From Chloroflexota bacterium (lineage in GTDB: Bacteria > Chloroflexota > UBA11872), in assembly GCA_022825895.1 (NCBI GenBank), contig JAJDVX010000022.1, positions 62,001 to 126,000 of the forward strand: DNA of 64,000 bases, read 5' to 3'. The notes below the pieces were generated by a model. The model was not told the origin of the DNA. It was given only the letters and a program-made list of their open reading frames with translations, and did not search any database. Both the position numbers and the translations under genes were made by a program. Below are positions 37,452 to 47,121 of this stretch, in pieces; within the stretch, counting starts at the first letter, position 1, and each line of letters opens with the position of its first letter.

Positions 37452-38584
37452 CCCAAAGCCGGCCACGCGTTCTTCAGATCGTTACGTCGCTCGCGGTCGG
37501 TGGAGCACAGCGCCATCTCCTTGAACTGTTGCCGGGGCTGCGCCAGTTCGCGGACATTGACTTGGTCTACTTTCGCGATCACGACTTGCGGCCGGAGTTT
37601 GAGGCATGCATCGAACGCATAGCTCATCTCCCGATGGCCGGACCGTTTGGCGCCGTCCGGTTACCCCATCTGGCGGCATTTATCAGGCGCGGGCGATATG
37701 CGCTCGTGCACACACACCTGTTACGCGCGGATATGTACGGCGCGCTGGCGGCGCGGGCGGTCGGCGTTCGCGCCATCGTGTCCACCAAGCACAACATCGA
37801 AGCTCGGCTCGAATCGTCGTCGGCGCGGGCCCTGCACGCGCTGGCTACCCGTCCCACGCGGCGCACCATTGCCATTTCAGAAGCCGTCGCACGGTGGGCG
37901 ACTCAGCATCTCGGGGTTCCGCCAAACCGGATCGAAGTCATCCGATACGGTCTGGATCCCGAGCCCTTCAGCGGCCTGGATCGAGAGGCCGTGCGTCGAG
38001 AGCTGGGATTCCAGGCGCAGGTTCCGGTGGTGTTGTGTCCTGCCCGGCTCGATCCGCAGAAACGCCACGACGTTCTTCTGCGGGCGTTTGCGCAGGTGCG
38101 ACGGGAGCTCGGTAACGCCCAGTTGCTTTGCGCCGGCGAGACGCAGTTGGGCGGCCCCGCGTACCGGACTCGGCTGCTCAAGCTATCCAGCGACCTGGGC
38201 CTGCAAGACACGGTGCACTGGCTGGGTATTCGCTCCGACATGCCCAATCTGATGGCCGCGGCCGACCTGGTGGTGCTGGCGTCGGACTGGGAGGGGCTGG
38301 GTCTCGTGGTGATGGAAGCTGCGATGGCAGGTCGTCCTGTCGTCGCGACCGCCGTCGGAGGCGTGCCGGAAATCGTGAAGCACCAAGTCACCGGGCTGCT
38401 GGTTCCTCAGAGCGATGAGCAAGCGCTGGCCTCGGAAATGACCACGATGCTGCGCAATCCGGACCAACGGGCGCGAATGGGCGCTGACGCGCGACGACAT
38501 GCCGCCAAGGCGTTCGACCTTGAGCGCATGCACGCTGCCACGCGCTCGCTCTATGCCGAGGTTTTGCAGGAGGCCCGGGCGTAA
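37448..38584 (+). CDS. GT4 family glycosyltransferase
   Basis: The 378-residue protein starts VTQSRPRVLQIVTSLAVGGA at a GTG overlapping the previous stop. LVHTHLLRADMYGALAARAV, VLCPARLDPQKRHDVLLRAF, LLCAGETQLGGPAY, and WEGLGLVVMEAAMAGRPVVATAVGGVPEIV are GT4 hallmarks. It is followed by the first sizeable gap (69 bases) for many genes. Confidence 0.9.
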   Translation: MTQSRPRVLQIVTSLAVGGAQRHLLELLPGLRQFADIDLVYFRDHDLRPEFEACIERIAHLPMAGPFGAVRLPHLAAFIRRGRYALVHTHLLRADMYGALAARAVGVRAIVSTKHNIEARLESSSARALHALATRPTRRTIAISEAVARWATQHLGVPPNRIEVIRYGLDPEPFSGLDREAVRRELGFQAQVPVVLCPARLDPQKRHDVLLRAFAQVRRELGNAQLLCAGETQLGGPAYRTRLLKLSSDLGLQDTVHWLGIRSDMPNLMAAADLVVLASDWEGLGLVVMEAAMAGRPVVATAVGGVPEIVKHQVTGLLVPQSDEQALASEMTTMLRNPDQRARMGADARRHAAKAFDLERMHAATRSLYAEVLQEARA

Positions 38585-38653
38585 CGGCGGCACGAACCCG
38601 CCGATATACTCTCGCAGCGCGCGGCTGACGCGCTCTCTTCACGTGGGACTTTG

Positions 38654-39628
38654 ATGCCAGAGGCCAGCGGCCGCCCAACGACTCTTGTTACCGGGGCTTC
38701 TGGGTTTATTGCTTCTCATCTCTGCGAGTCGTTGCTTGCGCGGGGCCATCGCGTGGTCGGCCTCGACGGCATGACGGACAGCTATGACCTTGACCAGAAG
38801 CGCGCAAATCTCGACACGCTCCACCAGCACGCAGGCTTCGAGTTTGTGGAAGCCCACGTCATGGACTCCGATCTCGACCTTGACCAGGTGTTCGAAGGCG
38901 TGGAGTACGTGTTTCACTTGGCAGCGCGCGCGGGCGTCCGCGAGGGTTGGACTCCGACGAATTTCCAGCGCTACATGCAGGACAACAGTCGCTCGACCCA
39001 GCGGCTGGCCGACGCCGCCTTGCGCGCTGGCGTCAAGCTCTTCAGCTTCGCGTCCACCTCCTCCATTTACGGCTTCAATCCCAGGATGCCGACTCCGGAA
39101 GACCATCCGCTGGAGCCCCGGTCGTTCTACGCCATGACCAAACTGCTGGACGAACACCTGCTCGGTTCCTATCACCGCCTGTTCGGTCTGCCGGTGGTGA
39201 TGCTGCGCTATTACACGCTGTTCGGACCTCGCCAGCGGCCCGACATGCTTGTCCACATTGGTCTGAAGGCCATAGCCACGGGGCAGCCAATCACGATCTA
39301 CGGCGATGGTGAGCAAACGCGGGAGCTCACGTATGTGGCCGACGCGGTCGACGCACAGGTGCGAGTGCTTGATGCGCTGCCGATTGGCGAGACTTTCAAC
39401 ATCGGCAGCGGTCCCACGGCCTCAGTCAACGAGTTGATCGACACGATGGAACGGGTCGTGGGCAAGCCCGCCGAGCGCATTTACGGCGAGGCGCACCCCG
39501 CCGACCAACTCCACAGTCAGGCCGACACGTCCAAAGCGCGCCGTGTGCTTGGTTTCGACCCGTCCACCACGATCGAGGAGGGAATCGCGGCGGAGTACGC
39601 ATGGATGCGACGGGCGGTGCTGCGCTAG
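38654..39628 (+). CDS. NAD-dependent nucleotide-sugar epimerase/dehydratase
   Basis: The 324-residue extended SDR has the NAD-binding TLVTGASGFIASHLCESLL, a FHLAARAGVREGW segment, FASTSSIYG (catalytic Ser region), SFYAMTKLLDE (catalytic Tyr-x3-Lys) and DGEQTRELTYVADAVDA. These features fit UDP-glucose/UDP-glucuronate/UDP-GlcNAc 4-epimerases, which supply the donor sugars for the cluster. ATG at 38654 is preferred over the TTG just before it. Confidence 0.9.
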   Translation: MPEASGRPTTLVTGASGFIASHLCESLLARGHRVVGLDGMTDSYDLDQKRANLDTLHQHAGFEFVEAHVMDSDLDLDQVFEGVEYVFHLAARAGVREGWTPTNFQRYMQDNSRSTQRLADAALRAGVKLFSFASTSSIYGFNPRMPTPEDHPLEPRSFYAMTKLLDEHLLGSYHRLFGLPVVMLRYYTLFGPRQRPDMLVHIGLKAIATGQPITIYGDGEQTRELTYVADAVDAQVRVLDALPIGETFNIGSGPTASVNELIDTMERVVGKPAERIYGEAHPADQLHSQADTSKARRVLGFDPSTTIEEGIAAEYAWMRRAVLR

Positions 39629-39636
39629 CGCTGCCG

Positions 39637-40788
39637 ATGTCCGACCGGCCGATTCGAGTCCTCCAGGTCATGGAGGCCACGATTGGCGGCACCAAGCGCC
39701 ACCTGCTTGATTTGGCGGCGGCTGCCGATGGCCGGGCATTTCAGTTTGAGGTGGCGTGCCCCCGTGTGCGGTCCGAACCGCGCGGCGACACGTCTTTTTT
39801 CGACGACATGTCCGCACTGCAGGTTGAGATGCATGTCGTGCCCATGGTTCGAGCCATTCGACCCATCCACGACCTCCGGGCGACTTGGGATCTCATCGCG
39901 CTGATTCGCCAGGGGCGTTACGACATCGTGCATACCCACAGCACCAAGGCCGGTGTGGTTGGCCGCGTGGCCGCAGCACTATTTCCGCAAGTGCGGACCG
40001 TTCACACGCCGCACGGGTTCTACTTCCTTAACTTCGACGCTCCGTTTGCTCGCACGACGCTGCGATGGCTGGAAATGGCGCTGGGACGCATAACCGCGAG
40101 TCTCATCGCCCTGTCTGAAGGCGAAAAGCAAGTCGCCGGCGAAATCGTGGCGCCCCAAAAGATTCGGAAGATTCCGCTTACCTTCGCCCCCTTCGTGCCT
40201 GAGCCGCGCACGGTGGCCCGCCGACGACTCGACTTGCCCGCTGACGCGCCGATTATTGGAACCACGGCGCGGTTCACCGAGCAAAAGGCGCCATTTGACA
40301 TCGCGGAGACGTTCGCGGCGATCTACCGACAGCGTCCCGACGCTCGATTCCTCTGGACGAACGACGGTGAACTACGCACGCAGGTGGAAGCTCGCCTTCG
40401 TGCGCTGGGCGTCCACGAGGCGACGGCGCTTCCCGGGTTTGTTACCAACGCACGGACCCTGTTAACGGCTCTGGACGTCTACTTGCACATGGCCCGCTGG
40501 GAAGGCGTGCCCTACTCGATCATGGAAGTCATGACGGCGGGCGTTCCAATTGTCGCCGCTCGGGCCGTCGGAACCACCGACCTGATTGAGCACGGTCGCA
40601 CCGGGCTTCTGGTCGATCCAGGCGACATTCCAGCCGCCGCCACGGCAACGCTGCGCTTGTTGACACACCTGGACGAGGCTCGCACGCTAGCAGCGAATGC
40701 TTGTGCGGCTGTAGCGGCGTATCACGACGCCGGTGCGATGGCTCGCGCGACGGAGGCCGTATACCGCGAAATGGTGGGAGAGCGCTGA
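39637..40788 (+). CDS. GT4 family glycosyltransferase (EpsD/PssF-like)
   Basis: The 383-residue protein opens MSDRPIRVLQVMEATIGGTKRH. YDIVHTHSTKAGVVGRVAA and VRTVHTPHGFYFLNF are typical of exopolysaccharide GT4 enzymes next to sugar phosphotransferases. GTTARFTEQKAPFDIAETF and EGVPYSIMEVMTAGVPIVAARAVGTTDLI mark the donor domain. An earlier ATG at 39601 overlaps the epimerase gene. One base separates its stop from the next start. Confidence 0.9.
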   Translation: MSDRPIRVLQVMEATIGGTKRHLLDLAAAADGRAFQFEVACPRVRSEPRGDTSFFDDMSALQVEMHVVPMVRAIRPIHDLRATWDLIALIRQGRYDIVHTHSTKAGVVGRVAAALFPQVRTVHTPHGFYFLNFDAPFARTTLRWLEMALGRITASLIALSEGEKQVAGEIVAPQKIRKIPLTFAPFVPEPRTVARRRLDLPADAPIIGTTARFTEQKAPFDIAETFAAIYRQRPDARFLWTNDGELRTQVEARLRALGVHEATALPGFVTNARTLLTALDVYLHMARWEGVPYSIMEVMTAGVPIVAARAVGTTDLIEHGRTGLLVDPGDIPAAATATLRLLTHLDEARTLAANACAAVAAYHDAGAMARATEAVYREMVGER

Positions 40789-40789
40789 G

Positions 40790-42205
40790 GTGAGAGAGCG
40801 CGCGCGCCTCTTCGGCGGCACGCTGGCCGTCATTGACATTGCGCTCACGCTCCTGGCGCTCTATCTGGCCGACATCCTTCGGCACACTCTGCCGATTGGC
40901 GCCGGCGACGCCAGCCTTCTCTCCTGGCTAACGATTCGCGAGTACGTGGTCGTCGGATTCGTGTGGGCATTCTTCTTCCGAATAGTCCACCTCTACGATC
41001 ACCGGCGGCTGCTGCGGGTCGTGGACGAAATCCGCGTGCTGATTCCGGCCATCATCTTTGCCACCGTCGTTCTCTTTGCGGCCTTCTTCGTCCTCAAAGT
41101 CGAATTCCTTTCGCGCCTGCTGTTCCTTTACTTCATTGCGCTCGATGCGCTGTTACTCATAAACCTCCGCTGGCTGCTCAACCTCGTGATGCGAAACCGT
41201 CGAATCTCCGGCCGCGGCGCGACTCGGGTCCTGGTGGTCGGCGCCGGACCCGTCGGCGAACGCGTTGCAACCATGATTCGGGAACGTCCGTGGTCAGGTT
41301 TTCAGGTCGTCGGATTCGCTGACGACGACGCGGACAAGCTCGGCGAGCGGATTCATGACGCCCGGGTGTTGGGCGCTTGTAACGAGCTTGAGGCTCTGAT
41401 TGAGCGCCATGAAGTGGACGACGTGCTGGTTGCCTTGCCAATGCACGCCCACGAGCGGATTCGCGAAATCGTCGTGGCGCTGGATAGCGTTCCTGTCAGA
41501 GTCCGGCTGGTCCCCGACGTGTTCCACCTCACGGCAGGGCGCGCGATGGCCGAGGACGTGTGGGGCCTCCCCTTGATCAGCGTGCGGGCGCCCGTCATCA
41601 CCGGCTTCGACCGCTTCGTCAAACGAGTGTTCGACCTGGTCCTGGCCGGCGTGTCGCTTGTGCTGATGGCTCCGCTGCTCGCCGTCCTGGCGCTCGCGGT
41701 CTACTTGGACGGCGGACGGCCGGTCGTTTTTGCCCAGCGGCGCGTTGGCGAGACCGGCCGAATGTTCACCATGTTCAAGCTGCGCACGATGGTGCCGGAC
41801 GCCGAGAGCCGTCAGGAAGCCGCGCTGCAGGGCGGCGCCGCGGTCAACGCGGTCTACAAGCCGCTCAACGATCCACGAGTGACTCGCGTCGGCCGTTTCC
41901 TGCGACGAACCAGCCTGGACGAACTGCCCCAGCTATGGAACGTGTTGCGCGGCGAAATGAGCCTGGTCGGCCCACGTCCCGAACTGCCCTGGGTTGTGGA
42001 GCGCTACGAGTCCTGGCAGCGGCAGCGATTGGCGGTGCTACCGGGGATCACTGGCTGGTGGCAGGTCAGCGGCCGCGGCGAACTCCCCTTGCACGAGAAC
42101 GTCGAATACGACCTCTACTACATCCAGAACTACTCGCCGCTGCTCGACCTCACCATCCTGCTGCGCACCCTATGGGTGGTCGCGCGAGGTCGGGGCGCCT
42201 ACTAG
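40790..42205 (+). CDS. polyprenyl-phosphate sugar-1-phosphate transferase (initiating PHPT)
   Basis: This 471-residue inner-membrane enzyme transfers the first sugar-1-phosphate to undecaprenyl phosphate. It has about four N-terminal membrane segments, a CoA_binding_3 Rossmann part ([17 protein letters not shown] near residue 150) and the bacterial sugar-transferase core: [48 protein letters not shown] and [14 protein letters not shown]. The GTG at 40790 is chosen because the open frame upstream lies within the preceding gene. It is the last gene of the cluster. Confidence 0.93.
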   Translation: MRERARLFGGTLAVIDIALTLLALYLADILRHTLPIGAGDASLLSWLTIREYVVVGFVWAFFFRIVHLYDHRRLLRVVDEIRVLIPAIIFATVVLFAAFFVLKVEFLSRLLFLYFIALDALLLINLRWLLNLVMRNRRISGRGATRVLVVGAGPVGERVATMIRERPWSGFQVVGFADDDADKLGERIHDARVLGACNELEALIERHEVDDVLVALPMHAHERIREIVVALDSVPVRVRLVPDVFHLTAGRAMAEDVWGLPLISVRAPVITGFDRFVKRVFDLVLAGVSLVLMAPLLAVLALAVYLDGGRPVVFAQRRVGETGRMFTMFKLRTMVPDAESRQEAALQGGAAVNAVYKPLNDPRVTRVGRFLRRTSLDELPQLWNVLRGEMSLVGPRPELPWVVERYESWQRQRLAVLPGITGWWQVSGRGELPLHENVEYDLYYIQNYSPLLDLTILLRTLWVVARGRGAY

Positions 42206-42340
42206 CCGGAAGGCCGCGCGGAAAGCCCAGCTCAGGTAGCCCAGCCCCGAGTCTCAGGCGCGAGGACCGAAACTTATGGGCGTGGGCCCAGGCACCGAGC
42301 ATCCGCCCCTCATGCGCGGCCAAAGTTAGCCCCCTGTCGA

Positions 42341-43630
42341 CTAGTCGTCCTCGGGGATCGTGCGACCGTGGCTCAGGCGTCCTTCGAAGGTGTAGAAGGG
42401 GTCATCCTTGGCCAGCGGCAGGGCAACCGTCTGGCCAGTCTCCTGTGACTTGTAGACCGCGCGCGTGAATTCGGCGTGGTGATGGGGCACGCGTAGAGGC
42501 GCCGGCGTGTCCGAATCACCCAGGATCGACTCCAACCAAATCTGGCTCTGGTACATCTCGGTGGCGCGCACAGGTGCGTCCGACACCTCGGCTTCCAGCG
42601 CCTCCAGCCGCTGAACCAGGGTCGGGTCGTGATTTGACCCAAACTTCACCTTGGCTTCCCAACCGTTCTCGCGCGAGCCGAGCATCACTGCAGGCGCGCT
42701 GGGCGGCGAGTACTCCTGGTGAAGAACCATCGAAGCCTCGCTCCCAATCACCTCGATCCGATAGGTCGGGTTGAGCGGGTTGTTGTGATGGAGCAGCGAA
42801 GACTGCACCAGGCCACGAGCGCCGTTGGCGAATTTCACGAGCGAGAGGGTCATGTCGTCGGTTTCGATGTAGCGCAGCATGGCGCCGGCATACGAGGTCA
42901 CTTCGACGATCGGTGAACCGACAACGAACAGAAACGGATCGATGATGTAGCGCCCGTGGTGGAACACCGACGTTCCGCCTTCGCCGCCCCACGTGCCATG
43001 CCAATGTGTTGATCGGAAATAGGGCGACTGCGGTCGGAAGAGGTTCAACTCCACGCGGGCCATGGCCATCTGGCCCATCAGGCCGCTGGCGACGGCCCGT
43101 TGGGCGTGCCGCATCCCGCGGCTGTAGCGCGAACCGACTTGCACGTGCAACTTGATGCCCGAGGCTTCCGCCGCTTCAAGCATGGCGTCGGCTTCCTCCA
43201 CGCTGCGAGCCATCGGCCCCTGCGTAAAGACGTGGACGCCTTGGGCAGCGGCCTCAACCGTCGGCCCACCTCGTACGGAAGGCGCCGTAAGCAGCACGAT
43301 GGCGTCCACGTCGGCTCCGGCCAGCAGTTCGGTATGACTCGAAAACTGCTGGATCGAGTTCGAGGCGGCGTCTTCGGCCGACTCGGCCTTGGCCAGCGCG
43401 TCGTCTCGCTCGCCCTCGCTGCGGGCGCCCGTGGCTATGGCCTGCTGGCGGGCGGCTTCGGCTCGATAGCCGTGCGTCAGTCCCTCGGCCCGATCGCGTG
43501 CCAGCTCCGGGACCAGATCCGCCACGGCGACGACCTGCGCCAATTCGTGGAGCCCGAGGTAGATGTCCGTATAAAGGCGCGATATCCCGCCGCAACCTAC
43601 AAAGCCAACTCTCAGTGGCGCCGTTGCCAT
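42341..43630 (-). CDS. Gfo/Idh/MocA oxidoreductase with helical insert and no EKP motif
   Basis: The 429-residue protein opens RVGFVGCGGISRLYTDIYLG (Rossmann fold). The usual catalytic-site EKP is TQGPMARS. Between strand 2 and the next Rossmann element lies an extra Ala/Glu-rich helical stretch of ~45 residues (about 51-95). The C-terminal sheet domain has GGTSVFHHGRYIIDPFLFVV and TPAPLRVPHHHAEFTRAVY. Loss of the catalytic-site lysine suggests altered chemistry or none. It runs convergent to the polysaccharide cluster. Confidence 0.85.
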   Translation of the reverse strand: MATAPLRVGFVGCGGISRLYTDIYLGLHELAQVVAVADLVPELARDRAEGLTHGYRAEAARQQAIATGARSEGERDDALAKAESAEDAASNSIQQFSSHTELLAGADVDAIVLLTAPSVRGGPTVEAAAQGVHVFTQGPMARSVEEADAMLEAAEASGIKLHVQVGSRYSRGMRHAQRAVASGLMGQMAMARVELNLFRPQSPYFRSTHWHGTWGGEGGTSVFHHGRYIIDPFLFVVGSPIVEVTSYAGAMLRYIETDDMTLSLVKFANGARGLVQSSLLHHNNPLNPTYRIEVIGSEASMVLHQEYSPPSAPAVMLGSRENGWEAKVKFGSNHDPTLVQRLEALEAEVSDAPVRATEMYQSQIWLESILGDSDTPAPLRVPHHHAEFTRAVYKSQETGQTVALPLAKDDPFYTFEGRLSHGRTIPEDD

Positions 43631-43675
43631 GTCGTCATCTCCAGGGACCCGACTCCCGCCGTATCGTATCGGAGG

Positions 43676-44416
43676 CTAGGCGCGCCGCACCCCGGCCGCG
43701 ATCAGGACCGGCCAGTCGAAGCGGCGTGAGTCCGCCGTCTCGCGCACGTTGAAGGCTGCGCGGACCTTCTCGCTACCGTTGAAACCACCCCACAGCTGGC
43801 CTCGAAGCTCGTTGGATACGCCCGTGCGGCTGCACCAGGAATCAAAGTCCTGCTCGGTGTGCGTGTGGACGGCGCGCTCGATAACGAGGCCAGCCTCTGT
43901 CATCAACTCGAGCACCTGGGCCGCGTAGCGATTGCAGACGTGGGACGGATCGCGTGCCAGCTCGATCGCGTGCATGGCCTCGGCCACTTCGACGTCGTCG
44001 GGTGAGATCGTGTCCGCAATCACCACCCGTCCGCCCACCCGAACGACGCGGGCCATTTCTGCGATGGCGAGATTGCCGTCGAGATAGTGATGGAAGGCAT
44101 GGCGGCATGTCACAACGTCGAACGTCTGCTCGCCGAACGCCAGCGCGAGCGTGTCGGTCTGAACGACTTGGAGGGCCGTCGGCGCTGTGGTCCGTGTGTG
44201 CCGCAGCATGTTGGTGGCAATGTCGGCCGCCACCACGCGGGCCGACTGAGCCGCAAGCGCATGGGCGGTAAAGCCCGTGCCCGTACTTACATCCAGCACC
44301 AGGTCGCCCGGACGCGCCTGTGCCAACTCGCGCGTGAGATCCAGGGTCGGGCCTTCGCGATGGCTCGCCGACTGCGCATACGCGGCTACGCGGTCGTCAA
44401 ATGCCGCCTGGCTCAC
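43676..44416 (-). CDS. class I SAM-dependent methyltransferase (Ubie/Coq5-like)
   Basis: The 246-residue protein has GDLVLDVSTGTGFTAHAL (SAM motif I, with STGTG instead of GCGTG), VVAADIATNML, VTCRHAFHHYLD and VVRVGGRVVIADTISPDD, the small-molecule methyltransferase layout. Its start overlaps the stop of the aminotransferase gene by 4 bases, so both belong to one transcript. Confidence 0.88.
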   Translation of the reverse strand: MSQAAFDDRVAAYAQSASHREGPTLDLTRELAQARPGDLVLDVSTGTGFTAHALAAQSARVVAADIATNMLRHTRTTAPTALQVVQTDTLALAFGEQTFDVVTCRHAFHHYLDGNLAIAEMARVVRVGGRVVIADTISPDDVEVAEAMHAIELARDPSHVCNRYAAQVLELMTEAGLVIERAVHTHTEQDFDSWCSRTGVSNELRGQLWGGFNGSEKVRAAFNVRETADSRRFDWPVLIAAGVRRA

Positions 44417-45819
44417 TCCTCGAACGTCTCCAGGGTCTCCGCGATCGACGCGTCAAGGATGTCCAGCATCTCGTCGATCTCTTCCGCCGTTGAAGTCAGC
44501 GGCGGCGCCAGGACATACGTGTGGTCCCCCATGCGCCCGATCAGGCCATTGCTTCTGGCGGTTCGGCCCACCGCGCGGCAGAGCAGATTATGGTCGGGAT
44601 AGGGCGAGCGCGTGGCCCGATCGCTCACGAACTCCACGCCCTGCAACATGCCGATCCCGGCCACGCGTCCGATGTGCTCGTATCGAGACATCAACGCATC
44701 CATACCAGCCCGGAGTTGCCGGCCGCGTTCGCGGCCGTTGTCCAGCGCGCCGCCCTCCACGATCTGTCGAACGGCTTCCAGTCCCGCCGCGCAGGCAACC
44801 GGGTTCCCCGAGTAGGTGTGCCCGGCATTGAAATGCACCCCGTCGCCGAGTTCGCCCCAGAACGCGCTGGCAACGCGCTCGGTCATCATCACGGCGGCCA
44901 GCGCCGCGTAGCCGCCGCTGATGCCCTTGCCGACCGACATGATGTCGGGGCACGTCTCGTAGACATCCGCTGCAAACAGCTCGCCGAGACGACCAAAGCC
45001 CGTGATGATCTCGTCGAAGATCAGCAGCACGTTGTGGCGATCGCAGACCTCACGCAGGATCTTGAAGTACTCGATCGGCGGCGCGATCAATCCCTCGGCC
45101 GACATTACGACCGGGTCTGCAATCAGCGCGGCAACTGTTTCCGGACCCTCACCAACGATGACGTGGTCTACGAGTTCGGCGCAGCGGATCGCGCTCTCCA
45201 CTTCGTCGAGCCCAAACGGTGAGCGATACCCGTCCGGCGGGAGGACATGCACGAAGCCGGTCGGAAACGGTTCGTAGGGCAGCTTGCGGGAGGCGCCCCC
45301 GCTGGCGGCCAACGCTCCCATGGTGGCGCCGTGGTAGCTCTTGTAGCGCGAGATGATCTTGTACTTGCCGGGGTTGCCGGTTTGGGCGTGGAACTGCCGC
45401 GCGAGCTTGAAGGCGGTCTCGTTGGCCTCTGAGCCGCCGCTGGTGAACTTCACGTGAGTCAACGGTTCGGGCGTTATCTCGGCCAGCCGCTCCGCCAACG
45501 CAATTGCCGGCTCGGAGGCCGCGTAGAGGGGGAGGGTGAGCGCAATTCGATTCAGTTGCGCGGTCATCGCGTCGATGATTCCCTGGTTGCGATGGCCGAC
45601 CTGAACTGCCGCGACCCCGGCCAGTCCGTCGATGTACCACTGTCCCGTGTGGTCGCGAACCCGAACGCCATCGCCCTCGACAAGCACCAGCGGGTCGTCC
45701 ATGAAACTCTTCATCTGGTTGAAGTCGACAACCAGGTTGTTCAGGCCCGGATAGGTATCCGTGATTTGCGTGTCCGCCAGCTTCGCGTCTTGCATTGGTG
45801 CCTCGGTCTCCCGCGTCAT
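44413..45819 (-). CDS. class III (omega-amino-acid) aminotransferase
   Basis: This 468-residue PLP enzyme has KFTSGGSEANETAFKLAR, YHGATMGALAASGG, LIFDEIITGFGR (PLP-ring Asp) and SVGKGISGGYAALAAVM (Schiff-base Lys). The order and length fit omega-amino-acid:pyruvate / GABA-type transaminases. It is transcribed divergently from the LanC-like gene 90 bases away. Substrate is unknown. Confidence 0.93.
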   Translation of the reverse strand: MTRETEAPMQDAKLADTQITDTYPGLNNLVVDFNQMKSFMDDPLVLVEGDGVRVRDHTGQWYIDGLAGVAAVQVGHRNQGIIDAMTAQLNRIALTLPLYAASEPAIALAERLAEITPEPLTHVKFTSGGSEANETAFKLARQFHAQTGNPGKYKIISRYKSYHGATMGALAASGGASRKLPYEPFPTGFVHVLPPDGYRSPFGLDEVESAIRCAELVDHVIVGEGPETVAALIADPVVMSAEGLIAPPIEYFKILREVCDRHNVLLIFDEIITGFGRLGELFAADVYETCPDIMSVGKGISGGYAALAAVMMTERVASAFWGELGDGVHFNAGHTYSGNPVACAAGLEAVRQIVEGGALDNGRERGRQLRAGMDALMSRYEHIGRVAGIGMLQGVEFVSDRATRSPYPDHNLLCRAVGRTARSNGLIGRMGDHTYVLAPPLTSTAEEIDEMLDILDASIAETLETFEE

Positions 45820-45909
45820 TGGCTGAGACTACGTGCCCCACGCCAGCTTGTCGCGCCGGGTCAAAAGTGATCGGGTACCGTGAGGCCGCTCGCAGCGCCC
45901 TGAATCGCT

Positions 45910-47121
45910 ATGCCCGACGACGGATTCCTGGCAGCCGCCCAGAACGTGGCCGATAGCATCGCTGCGCAGGCGCGTCCCGCCGTTGGCGGCGCGCGCTGGG
46001 AAACGCGCAGCTACACCGGCAGGTCGCAGTACTCGACCGCCGTGTTTGGCGGGACGGCCGGTGTGGTGTTCTTGTTCGCCGACCTGTTCCGCGTGACCGG
46101 CGATCCGAAAGCCCGCGAAGTGGCCGAAGCGGCGGCGATGTGGGTGGAAGGCCAGTCCAAGGCCGACCTCCGAGATCCCAGCGCCGACGCGGGCTTGTAC
46201 TTCGGCATGTCGGGCCACGGTCAGATGTGCCTGCACCTCTATGAAGCCACCGGACGCGAGCGCTGGCTGCGCGACGCGCAGGCGCGGGCCAGGGCCGTGT
46301 CCCGTGCATCCTGGCCGGACGCGCACGTGCTGAGTGGGTCGGCCGGCAGCGTGATCTTTCTCCTCCGCCTTCACCAGGCCACGCAGGATCAGGGCGTGCT
46401 GGATGCCGCGGTGCTGGCCGGAAACCACATTGCCGAGACGGTTGAACGCGACACGGAAGGCGCGCGCTGGGATTGGTTGCGGGAAGACCAGGTTCGCTTC
46501 AGCGCCGGCTTCGTCCACGGCGCCAGCGGCATCGCCTACGCGCTGGCCGAGCTTTGGCGGTTCACGGGCAAGGACATGCTCAAGGACCTCGCGTTCCAGG
46601 CCTGGAAGTGGATTGGAGCTGTCTCGCTGAAAGACGATCGCGGCATCTGCTGGAACCGCTGGCCGGGCGACCCGCACCGCCCACGGGTGCAGTGGTGCCA
46701 CGGCGCGCCGGGTATCGGGCTGTTTGCCGCACGGGCCGCTGAGATCTTCGAGGACCACGACCTGCGCCGCTTTGCCGAGCGCTGCGCTCAGGCGACGCTG
46801 GCCGCCGGGGACATCCGCAACAACCCCAGCCAGTGCCACGGCCTGGCCGGCAACGCCGAGCTGTTCATCGAACTGGCCCGCGTGACAGGGAACGATTCCT
46901 GGCTGGCTCATGCGCGCGCCTTTGGGAACCAGGCGCTCACCTATCGAGAAGCGCATGACGGCGAAGTGCGATGGATGGGTGACGAGCCAGGCAACTACAG
47001 TCCGGATTTCATGCTGGGGTCGGCCGGGCTCGGGCACTTTTTCCTGCGGCTCGCACGACCTGCCGAGGTGCAAATGCCGCTCATGATCCGACCGAATTCC
47101 ACGGAGGAGCGTCTATCGTGA
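45910..47121 (+). CDS. stand-alone LanC-like protein with zinc ligands
   Basis: The 403-residue protein has the alpha-toroid with repeated Gly-rich turns of the LanC family: GMSGHG (99-104), LSGSAGS (141-147), GFVHGASGIA (200-209), QWCHGAPGIG (261-270), QCHGLAGN (308-315), FMLGSAGLG (367-375). C263, C309 and H310 match the three zinc ligands of NisC-type cyclases, and H203 the conserved catalytic-site His. No LanB, LanM, precursor-like small ORF or transporter lies nearby. It overlaps the following oxidoreductase by 4 bases. It could be a glutathione/Cys-adduct LanC-like enzyme or a glycan-handling toroid. Confidence 0.8.
   Translation: MPDDGFLAAAQNVADSIAAQARPAVGGARWETRSYTGRSQYSTAVFGGTAGVVFLFADLFRVTGDPKAREVAEAAAMWVEGQSKADLRDPSADAGLYFGMSGHGQMCLHLYEATGRERWLRDAQARARAVSRASWPDAHVLSGSAGSVIFLLRLHQATQDQGVLDAAVLAGNHIAETVERDTEGARWDWLREDQVRFSAGFVHGASGIAYALAELWRFTGKDMLKDLAFQAWKWIGAVSLKDDRGICWNRWPGDPHRPRVQWCHGAPGIGLFAARAAEIFEDHDLRRFAERCAQATLAAGDIRNNPSQCHGLAGNAELFIELARVTGNDSWLAHARAFGNQALTYREAHDGEVRWMGDEPGNYSPDFMLGSAGLGHFFLRLARPAEVQMPLMIRPNSTEERLS

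Noticed and set aside
42206-42340. Gap between the polysaccharide cluster and the convergent oxidoreductase, searched for a terminator
   Set aside because: Several GC pairs can form, but no stem with a T-run on either strand was found.
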